A stretch of 64,000 nt of DNA. Source: Streptomyces viridiviolaceus. Lineage in GTDB: Bacteria > Actinomycetota > Actinomycetes > Streptomycetales > Streptomycetaceae. Where the stretch lies: positions 1 to 64,000 of the forward strand of contig NZ_BMWA01000026.1 of NCBI RefSeq assembly GCF_014650995.1, in the 5' to 3' direction. The position numbers were made by a program, and so were the translations under genes. Shown in pieces: positions 7,288 through 20,271 of this stretch (position 1 is the first letter of the stretch; each line of letters starts with the position of its first letter). The notes beneath the pieces were generated by a model. It was not told the origin of the DNA and searched no databases. It saw only the letters and a program-made list of their open reading frames with translations.

Positions 7288-8574
7288 ATGAGCAAGATCC
7301 TGATCCGTGGTGCGAAGGTGCTCGGCGGCGAGCCGCAGGACGTGCTGATCGAGGGCCGGACGATCGCGCAGGTCGGCACCGGCCTCCCGGCGGAGGGCGC
7401 CGAGATCGTCGAGGCCGCCGGCAAGGTGCTGCTGCCGGGCCTGGTCGACCTGCACACCCATCTGCGCGAGCCCGGCCGGGAGGACTCCGAGACCGTCCTG
7501 ACCGGCACGCGCGCGGCGGCGAGCGGCGGCTACACCACCGTGTTCGCCATGGCCAACACCTTCCCGGTCGCCGACACCGCCGGTGTCGTCGAGCAGGTCT
7601 GGCGGCTCGGCAAGGAGTCCGGCTACTGCGACGTGCAGCCCATCGGCGCGGTCACCGTCGGCCTGGAGGGCAGCAAGCTCGCCGAGCTGGGCGCCATGCA
7701 CGAGTCCGCGGCCGGCGTCACCGTCTTCTCCGACGACGGCAAGTGCGTCCACGACGCCGTGATCATGCGCCGGGCGCTGGAGTACGTGAAGGCCTTCGGC
7801 GGCGTCGTCGCCCAGCACGCCCAGGAGCCGCGGCTGACCGAGGGCGCCCAGATGAACGAGGGCGTCGTCTCCGCCGAGCTGGGCCTCGGCGGCTGGCCGG
7901 CCGTCGCCGAGGAATCGATCATCGCCCGGGACGTGCTGCTCGCCGAGCACGTCGGCTCCCGCGTCCACATCTGCCACCTGTCGACGGCGGGCAGCGTCGA
8001 GATCGTCCGCTGGGCCAAGTCCCGCGGCATCGACGTCACCGCGGAGGTCACCCCGCACCACCTCCTCCTCACCGACGAGCTGGTGCGGTCGTACAACCCG
8101 GTCTACAAGGTCAACCCGCCGCTGCGCACCGAGCGCGACGTCATGGCGCTGCGCGAGGCGCTCGCCGACGGCACGATCGACATCGTCGCCACCGACCACG
8201 CCCCGCACCCGCACGAGGACAAGGACTGCGAGTGGGCCGCCGCGGCCATGGGCATGGTCGGCCTGGAGACCGCGCTGTCGGTGGTCCAGGAGACCATGGT
8301 GGACACGGGCCTGCTCGACTGGGCCGGCGTCGCCGACCGGATGTCCTTCACGCCCGCGCGGATCGGACGGGCCACCGGCCAGGGCCGTCCCGTCTCGGCT
8401 GGTGAGCCCGCCAACCTCACCCTCGTCGACACGGCATACCGTGGCCGGGTGGACCCCGCGGGCTTCGCCTCGCGCAGCCGCAACACCCCGTACGAGGGGC
8501 GTGAGCTGCCGGGCCGCGTGACGCACACGTGGCTGCGGGGCAAGGCCACGCTCGTCGACGGGAAGCTCACGTGA
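7288..8574 (+). CDS. pyrC: Dihydroorotase
   Basis: Zinc amidohydrolase that cyclises carbamoyl-aspartate to dihydroorotate. From ATG 7288 it is 428 residues, typical of class I bacterial enzymes. Metal-ligand motifs are visible: DLHTHLREPG (HxH, about 59-68), the HICHLST segment, and ATDHAPHPHEDK near residue 305. The start was chosen because it lies 5 bases after pyrB with GAGGAGAAG upstream; the frame is open further left, but only across pyrB. The stop overlaps the next start by 4 bases. Confidence 0.97.
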   Translation: MSKILIRGAKVLGGEPQDVLIEGRTIAQVGTGLPAEGAEIVEAAGKVLLPGLVDLHTHLREPGREDSETVLTGTRAAASGGYTTVFAMANTFPVADTAGVVEQVWRLGKESGYCDVQPIGAVTVGLEGSKLAELGAMHESAAGVTVFSDDGKCVHDAVIMRRALEYVKAFGGVVAQHAQEPRLTEGAQMNEGVVSAELGLGGWPAVAEESIIARDVLLAEHVGSRVHICHLSTAGSVEIVRWAKSRGIDVTAEVTPHHLLLTDELVRSYNPVYKVNPPLRTERDVMALREALADGTIDIVATDHAPHPHEDKDCEWAAAAMGMVGLETALSVVQETMVDTGLLDWAGVADRMSFTPARIGRATGQGRPVSAGEPANLTLVDTAYRGRVDPAGFASRSRNTPYEGRELPGRVTHTWLRGKATLVDGKLT

Positions 8575-9137
8575 CACCTGTAATCCTGCTGGCCGCCGAG
8601 AAGGAATCGGCGGAAGTGACCGACTGGGCCGCCCGCATCGGCTGGGTCGTGGGCCTCGGCCTGTTCGTGGCCCTCGTCTACTGGCTGATGCGCGAGGGCT
8701 GGAAGTGGCGGGGCACGCTCCAGAGCGACCTGCCGGAGCTGCCCGGCGCGCCGGAGTCGCCCGGTGCCGCCAGACTGACGATGAGCGGCCGCTACCACGG
8801 CTCGACCACCGCCGGGCAGTGGCTGGACCGCATCGTGGCGCACGGCCTGGGCACCCGCAGCCGTGTCGAGCTGACGCTGACGGACGCGGGACTTGACGTC
8901 GTACGCCCCGGCGCGACCGACTTCTTCGTCCCGGCCGGGCAGCTCCGCGAGGCCCGGCTCGACAAGGGCATCGCCGGCAAGGTGCTCACCGAGGGCGGCC
9001 TGCTGGTCGTCACCTGGGAGCACGGCGACAAGCTGATCGACTCCGGCTTCCGCTCGGACCGCGCGGCCGAGCACAACGAGTGGGTCGAAACCCTGAACGA
9101 CATGATCAACAAGACGGAAACGGAAGGCGCACGATGA
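8571..9137 (+). CDS. PH-like membrane protein of the pyrimidine operon
   Basis: A 188-residue protein starting at GTG 8571, overlapping the pyrC stop (GTGA). One N-terminal membrane segment (about residues 16-36, IGWVVGLGLFVALVYWLM) is followed by a soluble domain resembling a PH-like fold, with residues such as ARLTMSGRYHGSTTAGQWLDR. The same type of gene lies between pyrC and carA in mycobacteria (Rv1382), so the position is conserved. The stop overlaps carA. The function is unknown; retention inside the operon suggests a link to pyrimidine synthesis or its membrane localisation (inference). Confidence 0.85.
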   Translation: MTPVILLAAEKESAEVTDWAARIGWVVGLGLFVALVYWLMREGWKWRGTLQSDLPELPGAPESPGAARLTMSGRYHGSTTAGQWLDRIVAHGLGTRSRVELTLTDAGLDVVRPGATDFFVPAGQLREARLDKGIAGKVLTEGGLLVVTWEHGDKLIDSGFRSDRAAEHNEWVETLNDMINKTETEGAR

Positions 9138-10268
9138 CGACCTCCACCAGGGGAGTTGCCAGGACTCCCGCCGTACTCGTCCTGGAGGACGGCCGGATCT
9201 TCCGCGGCCGCGCCTACGGGGCCGTGGGGGCCACCTTCGGCGAAGCCGTGTTCTCCACCGGGATGACCGGCTACCAGGAGACCCTCACCGACCCGTCGTA
9301 CCACCGCCAGGTCGTCGTGATGACCGCCCCGCACGTGGGCAACACCGGTGTGAACGACGAGGACATGGAGTCCAGGAAGATCTGGGTCTCCGGCTACGTC
9401 GTGCGCGACCCCGCTCGCGTGCCCTCCAGCTGGCGTTCCCGCCGCTCCCTCGACGAGGAGCTGGCCGCGCAGGGCGTCGTCGGCATCAGCGGCATCGACA
9501 CCCGCGCCCTCACCCGGCACCTGCGCGAGCGCGGCGCCATGCGCGTCGGCATCTTCTCCGGCAACGCGCTGCCCGACGAGGGCACCATGCTCGCCGAGGT
9601 CCGCCAGGCCCCCGAGATGGCCGGCGCCGACCTCTCCGCCGAGGTCGCCACCACCGAGCCGTACGTCGTCCCCGCGATCGGCGAGAAGAAGTTCACCGTC
9701 GCCGCCGTCGACCTCGGCATCAAGGGCATGACCCCGCACCGCATGGCCGAGCGCGGCATCGAGGTGCACGTCCTGCCGGCCACCGCGACCGTCGACGACG
9801 TGTACGCGGTCCAGCCCGACGGCGTGTTCTTCTCCAACGGCCCGGGCGACCCCGCCACCGCCGACCACCCGGTCTCCGTGATGCAGGGCGTCCTGGAGCG
9901 CGGCACCCCGCTGTTCGGCATCTGCTTCGGCAACCAGATCCTGGGCCGCGCCCTCGGCTTCGGCACCTTCAAGCTGAAGTACGGCCACCGCGGCATCAAC
10001 CAGCCCGTGCAGGACCGCACGACCGGCAAGGTCGAGGTCACCGCGCACAACCACGGCTTCGCCGTCGACGCCCCGCTCGACAAGGTCTCCGAGACCCCCT
10101 ACGGCCGCGCCGAGGTCTCCCACGTCTGCCTCAACGACAACGTGGTGGAGGGCCTCCAGCTCCTCGACAGGCCGGCCTTCAGCGTCCAGTACCACCCCGA
10201 AGCGGCAGCGGGCCCGCACGACGCCGCCTACCTGTTCGACCGCTTCGTTTCCCTGATGGAGGGCCAGC

Positions 10269-10276
<8 letters not shown>
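9134..10276 (+). CDS. carA: Carbamoyl-phosphate synthase small subunit
   Basis: Glutamine amidotransferase subunit that delivers ammonia to CarB. It is 380 residues from ATG 9134, which overlaps the preceding stop. The class I GATase nucleophile lies in FGICFGNQILGRA and the catalytic His-Glu in QYHPEAAAGPHDA. The N-terminal half has the CarA-specific fold (LEDGRIFRG, GMTGYQETLTDPSY). It overlaps carB by 8 bases. Its product serves both arginine and pyrimidine synthesis. Confidence 0.97.
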
Positions 10277-13577
<3,301 letters not shown>

Positions 13578-13582
13578 CAGCC

Positions 13583-13618
13583 GAAGAGGGGGACACCGGA
13601 AACGGTGTCCCCCTCTTC
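13583..13618 (+). terminator. Hairpin after carB
   Basis: Perfect 15-bp stem, 13583-13597 with 13604-13618, loop GGAAAC, directly after the carB stop. There is no U-tract. It could be a partial terminator or an mRNA 3'-stabiliser, since pyrD-pyrF follow in the same direction after 93 bases. Confidence 0.75.
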
Positions 13619-13670
13619 ATGAGGCCCACGAGGCCACGAGGCCTCACGAGGACACCTGGGACACCCGAAC

Positions 13671-14773
<1,103 letters not shown>

Positions 14774-14777
<4 letters not shown>

Positions 14778-15619
14778 CGGTACTCGAACCCTTCGGCGCG
14801 CGACTGCGCCGTGCGATGGACGAGCGCGGCCCCCTGTGCGTCGGCATCGACCCGCACGCCTCCCTGCTCGCCGAGTGGGGCCTGAGCGACGACGTGGCCG
14901 GTCTGGAGCGGTTCAGCCGCACCGTCGTCGAGGCGGTGGCCGACCGGGTCGCCGTCCTCAAGCCGCAGAGCGCGTTCTTCGAGCGCTTCGGCTCCCGGGG
15001 CGTCGCCGTGCTGGAGAAGTCGGTCGAGGAGGCGCGGAACGCCGGCGCGCTGGTCGTCATGGACGCCAAGCGCGGCGACATCGGCTCCACCATGGCCGCG
15101 TACGCCGAGTCCTTCCTGCGCAAGGACGCCCCCCTGTTCTCGGACGCCCTGACCGTCTCGCCCTATCTCGGCTACGGCTCCCTGAAGCCGGCCGTGGACC
15201 TGGCGCGCGAGAGCGGCGCGGGCCTGTTCGTGCTGGCGCTGACCTCCAACCCGGAGGGCGGCGAGGTCCAGCACGCGACGCGGTCCGACGGGCGCAGCGT
15301 CGGGGCGACGATGCTGGCGCACCTGGCGGCGGAGAACGCGGGGGAGGAGCCCCTCGGCTCCTTCGGTGCCGTGGTCGGCGCCACACTCGGCGACCTGTCG
15401 TCGTACGACCTGGCCATCAACGGTCCGCTGCTCGCGCCCGGCATCGGCGCCCAGGGTGCCACCCCGGCGGATCTGCCCCGGGTCTTCGGCGCGGCGGTGC
15501 GCAACGTGGTGCCCAACGTGAGCCGGGGTGTTCTGCGTCACGGTCCGGACGTGAGCGCGTTGCGGACGGCCGCCGACCGCTTCGCGGAGGAGATCCGGAG
15601 CGCGGTGGCGGGGGCATAG
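14774..15619 (+). CDS. pyrF: Orotidine 5'-phosphate decarboxylase (type 2)
   Basis: Decarboxylates OMP to UMP, the last de novo step. It is 281 residues, matching the longer actinobacterial type 2 family. The catalytic D-K-x-x-D array is seen in VVMDAKRGDIGSTM (about 96-109). The N-terminal GPLCVGIDPHASLL motif holds another substrate aspartate. It is translationally coupled to pyrD by a 4-base overlap and is the last gene of the operon; about 220 bases follow before sIHF. Confidence 0.96.
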
Positions 15620-15843
15620 AGTCTGGATACATTCTCAAATCCGAGGCAGTATGTCCTAAATGTCCGGCCTGACGGAGGCTGACCAGGACTTTTCCGCTGT
15701 TCTCGCTGACTCTGGCGGACTTGACCGCTAGTCTCCGACGAGAGTGAACGGGCAAGCGTGTTGCTCGTGGCTCCCCAGGTGTGGGGCGACTAGGTTCCTC
15801 ACCGGTCCGTATCCGACAGTTCGACATCCGAGGTGACGTAGGC

Positions 15844-16167
15844 GTGGCTCTTCCGCCCCTTACCCCTGAACAGCGCGCAGCCGCGCTCGAAAAGGCCGCC
15901 GCGGCTCGCCGGGAGCGGGCCGAGGTCAAGAATCGACTCAAGCACTCCGGCGCCTCCCTCCACGAGGTCATCAAGCAGGGCCAGGAGAACGACGTCATCG
16001 GCAAGATGAAGGTCTCCGCCCTCCTTGAGTCCCTGCCGGGCGTGGGCAAGGTCCGCGCCAAGCAGATCATGGAGCGACTCGGTATCTCCGAGAGCCGCCG
16101 CGTGCGCGGCCTCGGTTCCAACCAGATCGCTTCCCTGGAGCGCGAGTTCGGCAGCACCGGCAGCTGA
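15844..16167 (+). CDS. sihF: Streptomyces integration host factor (sIHF)
   Basis: Nucleoid-associated protein that bends DNA and influences topoisomerase activity, sporulation and antibiotic production. From GTG 15844 it is 107 residues, the published S. coelicolor length. It consists of a long N-terminal basic helix (EQRAAALEKAAAARRERAEVKNRLKHSG) and a helix-two-turn-helix DNA-binding module (LLESLPGVGKVRAKQIMERLGI). GAGG lies upstream of the GTG; the frame is open 63 bases further left but without a ribosome site. The intergenic region before it (15620-15843) is relatively AT-rich and probably carries its promoters. gmk follows. Confidence 0.95.
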   Translation: MALPPLTPEQRAAALEKAAAARRERAEVKNRLKHSGASLHEVIKQGQENDVIGKMKVSALLESLPGVGKVRAKQIMERLGISESRRVRGLGSNQIASLEREFGSTGS

Positions 16168-16204
16168 GTCCGGACCACTCCGGGATTGCTGGAATAATCG
16201 CTGC

Positions 16205-16762
16205 ATGAGTGAACGTCCGCGGCTGACCGTGCTCTCCGGCCCCTCGGGGGTCGGCAAGAGCACGGTCGTCGCCCATATGCGCAAGGAACACCCCGAGGTC
16301 TGGCTGTCGGTGTCGGCGACGACCCGCAGGCCCCGACCCGGTGAGCAGCACGGAGTCCACTACTTCTTCGTCACCGACGAGGAGATGGACAAGCTGATCG
16401 CCAACGGCGAGCTGCTGGAATGGGCCGAATTCGCCGGCAACCGCTACGGCACGCCGCGTGCGGCCGTGCTGGAGCGCCTGGAGGCCGGTGAGCCGGTGCT
16501 GCTGGAGATCGACCTCCAGGGTGCGCGGCAGGTCCGCGAGTCCATGCCGGAGGCCCGGCTGGTGTTCCTGGCTCCTCCCTCCTGGGAGGAGCTGGTGCGC
16601 AGGCTCACCGGCCGGGGCACCGAGCCGCCGGAAGTGATCGAGCGCCGCCTCACGGCGGCGAGGGTCGAGCTGGCGGCCGAGCCGGAGTTCGACAGCACCC
16701 TGGTCAACACCTCCGTCGAGGACGTGGCACGCGAGCTGCTAGCCTTGATGGACGTCGTGTGA
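16205..16762 (+). CDS. gmk: Guanylate kinase
   Basis: Phosphorylates GMP to GDP. It is 185 residues from ATG 16205, with the P-loop GPSGVGKS at 12-19. The GMP-binding stretch is SATTRRPRPGEQHGVHYFFV, and RYGTPRAAV and LEIDLQGARQVR follow. This start gives a shorter N-terminus than many annotated homologues, but an upstream extension would only read through the sIHF gene. gmk-rpoZ adjacency is conserved in bacteria. Together with rpoZ it ties GTP supply and (p)ppGpp-sensitive transcription genetically. Confidence 0.95.
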   Translation: MSERPRLTVLSGPSGVGKSTVVAHMRKEHPEVWLSVSATTRRPRPGEQHGVHYFFVTDEEMDKLIANGELLEWAEFAGNRYGTPRAAVLERLEAGEPVLLEIDLQGARQVRESMPEARLVFLAPPSWEELVRRLTGRGTEPPEVIERRLTAARVELAAEPEFDSTLVNTSVEDVARELLALMDVV

Positions 16763-16831
16763 TCGTGAGTGATCGCCTGGTCCAGACCGATCACCGCGAC
16801 TGATTCTTTCCCATCCATCGGAAGGTAGAGC

Positions 16832-17104
16832 GTGTCCTCTTCCATCTCCGCGCCCGAGGGCATCATCAACCCGCCGATCGACGAGCTCCTCGAGGCCACC
16901 GACTCGAAGTACAGCCTCGTGATCTACGCGGCCAAGCGGGCCCGCCAGATCAACGCGTACTACTCGCAGCTCGGCGAGGGCCTCCTCGAGTACGTCGGTC
17001 CCCTCGTCGACACCCACGTCCACGAGAAGCCGCTCTCGATCGCCCTGCGCGAGATCAACGCGGGGCTGCTGACGTCCGAGGCCATCGAGGGCCCGGCGCA
17101 GTAG
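16832..17104 (+). CDS. rpoZ: RNA polymerase omega subunit
   Basis: A 90-residue subunit that wraps the beta-prime C-terminus and assists core assembly. The family core SKYSLVIYAAKRARQINAYY (about 26-45) is intact, with an acidic C-terminal half (LLTSEAIEG). The start is GTG with GAAGG upstream. It lies 69 bases after gmk and ends before a strong hairpin. Confidence 0.96.
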   Translation: MSSSISAPEGIINPPIDELLEATDSKYSLVIYAAKRARQINAYYSQLGEGLLEYVGPLVDTHVHEKPLSIALREINAGLLTSEAIEGPAQ

Positions 17105-17130
17105 TATTTTCAGCCCAGAGCTGACTTTTC

Positions 17131-17163
17131 CACAGGCCCGGCAGAGCGACTGCCGGGCCTGTG
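17131..17163 (+). terminator. Terminator after rpoZ
   Basis: Perfect 14-bp stem, 17131-17144 with 17150-17163, with a 5-base loop, 26 bases after the rpoZ stop. Confidence 0.85.
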
Positions 17164-17206
17164 GTGTGTGATGGGGGCATACGTTTTCCGAGGTCCGGGA
17201 GTGACG

Positions 17207-18409
17207 GTGGACAAGCCCAAGGTCGTTCTGGGGGTCAGCGGCGGCATCGCCGCGTACAAGGCCTGTGAGCTGCTGCGCAGGTTCACGGAGTCGGGGCACG
17301 AGGTCAGGGTCGTCCCCACCGCCTCCGCGCTGCACTTCGTGGGCGCCGCCACCTGGTCCGCCCTGTCCGGCAACCCGGTCGCCACCGAGGTGTGGGACGA
17401 CGTGCACGAGGTCCCGCACGTGCGCATCGGGCAGCACGCCGACCTGGTCGTCGTCGCTCCGGCCACGGCGGACATACTCGCCAAGGCGGCCCACGGCCTC
17501 GCAGACGACCTCCTCACCAACACCCTGCTCACGGCCCGCTGCCCGGTCGTCTTCGCCCCCGCCATGCACACGGAGATGTGGGAGCACCCGGCCACCCAGG
17601 AGAACGTGGCGACGCTGCGCCGCCGCGGCGCCGTCGTCGTCGAACCCGCCGTCGGCCGCCTCACCGGCGTCGACACCGGCAAGGGCCGGCTGCCCGACCC
17701 CGGCGAGATCTTCGAGGTCTGCCGCCGTGTGCTCGCCCGGGGCGCCGAGGAGCCGGACCTCGAGGGGCGGCACGTCGTCGTCAGCGCCGGCGGTACCCGG
17801 GAGCCCCTCGACCCGGTCCGCTTCCTCGGCAACCGCTCCTCCGGCAAGCAGGGCTACGCCCTCGCCCGCACCGCCGCCGCACGCGGCGCCCGCGTCACGC
17901 TGGTCGCGGCGAACACGGCCCTGCCGGACCCGGCCGGCGTGGACGTGGTCCCGGTGGGCACGGCCGTGGAACTGCGCGAGGCGGTGCTGCGGGCGGCCGC
18001 GGACGCCGACGCCGTCGTCATGGCCGCGGCGGTCGCCGACTTCCGCCCCGCCGCCTATGCCGCCGGGAAGATCAAGAAGAAGGACGACCAGGAGCCCGAG
18101 CCGATCGTCCTCGTGCGGAATCCGGACATCCTCGCGGAGTTGTCCGCCCACCGTGCCCGCCCCGGGCAGGTGGTCGTCGGCTTCGCCGCCGAGACGGACG
18201 ACGTCCTCGCCAACGGCCGCGCCAAGCTGAAGCGCAAGGGCTGCGACTTCCTCGTGGTGAACGAGGTGGGGGAGAGCAAGACCTTCGGGGCCGAGGAGAA
18301 CGAGGCCGTGGTGCTCGGCGCCGACGGCGGCGAGACCCCGGTCCCGCACGGCCCGAAGGAAGAGCTGGCCGAAACCGTGTGGGACCTCGTGGCCGAACGG
18401 CTCGGCTGA
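17207..18409 (+). CDS. coaBC: Phosphopantothenoylcysteine decarboxylase / synthetase CoaBC
   Basis: Bifunctional coenzyme A enzyme. CoaB couples cysteine to 4'-phosphopantothenate using CTP, and CoaC decarboxylates the product with FMN. It is 400 residues from GTG 17207 (MDKPKVVLGVSGGIAAYKAC). The CoaC half shows VVAPATADILAK and PAMHTEMW; the CoaB half shows SAGGTREPLDPVRFLGNRSS and the KIKKKDD lysine loop. I preferred 17207 to the ATG at 17168, which abuts the terminator stem and has no ribosome site. GTG 17201 is an alternative. Confidence 0.95.
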   Translation: MDKPKVVLGVSGGIAAYKACELLRRFTESGHEVRVVPTASALHFVGAATWSALSGNPVATEVWDDVHEVPHVRIGQHADLVVVAPATADILAKAAHGLADDLLTNTLLTARCPVVFAPAMHTEMWEHPATQENVATLRRRGAVVVEPAVGRLTGVDTGKGRLPDPGEIFEVCRRVLARGAEEPDLEGRHVVVSAGGTREPLDPVRFLGNRSSGKQGYALARTAAARGARVTLVAANTALPDPAGVDVVPVGTAVELREAVLRAAADADAVVMAAAVADFRPAAYAAGKIKKKDDQEPEPIVLVRNPDILAELSAHRARPGQVVVGFAAETDDVLANGRAKLKRKGCDFLVVNEVGESKTFGAEENEAVVLGADGGETPVPHGPKEELAETVWDLVAERLG

Positions 18410-18649
18410 ATGTCCGATGCACCTCGCAGCGCGCTGGAACCCCGCGCAATCCCGCGTGGCGACGCTGGCCAAGCGCGCTCCGGATTGGGCAGAATGCCCG
18501 TGCCGCAGGTCACAGCCCTCCCGAGAGGCGAGACGGGTGGGCCCGCGGTCCAGTGCGACCGATAAACTGTTCTCGGACGTCGCCGGGTGCAGCCCCCCGT
18601 GCCGTCCACCAATGATCAGCCAGCAGCCGCTGCAACCCCAGGGAGCGTT

Positions 18650-19858
<1,209 letters not shown>

Positions 19859-19882
19859 GAAGTCCTTCACGGCTCCGTGCGA

Positions 19883-19913
19883 GGCCCGGTGTCCCGGTGA
19901 GGGACGCCGGGCC
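19883..19913 (+). terminator. Terminator after metK
   Basis: A 13-bp stem with one G-U pair, 19883-19895 with 19901-19913, loop GGTGA, 24 bases after the metK stop. Confidence 0.8.
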
Positions 19914-19982
19914 CCGGTGCGTCCGGAGGCCGCACCGAAAACGGCTCGTGGCCCGCGTGGGCGGCTCCTATGCTGGTGATCT

Positions 19983-20119
19983 CCCGGTGCGCAGGCCGCG
20001 GATACTTCGATGGAGCGCGCCCGTGGCGCGCGGTGAAGTCCGGCAACACGTGACCGCAGCCGCCCTGACCTCGGGAGAACCGGCACCGGGCGCCCGGTGC
20101 GAAGGCGACGGGTACTTCG
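19983..20119 (+). repeat. Imperfect 27-base direct repeat bracketing the metK-priA spacer
   Basis: Bases 19983-20009 and 20093-20119 share 23 of 27 positions (CCCGGTGCG-AGGC---CGG-TACTTCG), offset by 110. The second copy provides the first strand of the tRNA-like element's entry helix. Between the copies are the hairpins GCGCGC (20015-20020/20026-20031) and GCACCGGG/CCCGGTGC (20083-20090/20093-20100). The whole 413-base spacer (19859-20271) encodes no protein that I can support. Confidence 0.6.
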
Positions 20120-20218
20120 GGCGAACAGCCCTCGCGGGTTCGAATCCCGCCGTCGGCCGGACGCACACCGCTCCGGCCGGCGTGGCCGAGTGGTCCAAGG
20201 CAGAGTCGAACCGTCGCC
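20104..20218 (+). ncRNA. tRNA-like element with permuted halves (serine-type D arm)
   Basis: The 3' half of a class II tRNA lies upstream of its 5' half. Elements in order: entry helix 20104-20111 with 20211-20218 (8 bp); variable hairpin GGGC-GAACA-GCCC (20119-20131); T arm GCGGG-TTCGAAT-CCCGC (20134-20150); acceptor 3' strand CGTCGGC (20151-20157) pairing with GCCGGCG (20176-20182), one G-U. The D arm TGGCCGAGTGGTCCAAGGCA (20183-20202) has U8, A14, G18G19, A21 and A26 in tRNA-Ser register. Bases 20158-20161 and 20172-20175 extend the acceptor by 4 bp under a 10-base loop. No normal anticodon loop is present. It may be a permuted tRNA gene, a tRNA mimic in the priA leader, or a relic. Confidence 0.6.
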
Positions 20219-20271
20219 GGTGATGATCTCGGGCGCCGCGGTTGTCAGTGGACTTTGGTAAGAATGCAAGC

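Noticed and set aside
17168..17206. Upstream ATG start for coaBC
   Set aside because: It is directly beside the rpoZ terminator stem, has no ribosome site and adds residues not typical of CoaBC.
18410..18649. SAM riboswitch upstream of metK
   Set aside because: I found none of the core motifs of the SAM-I, SAM-II or SAM-IV classes.
20101..20220. Ordinary tRNA gene or tRNA pair at metK-priA
   Set aside because: No complete cloverleaf with an anticodon loop can be read in normal order; the halves pair only in permuted order.
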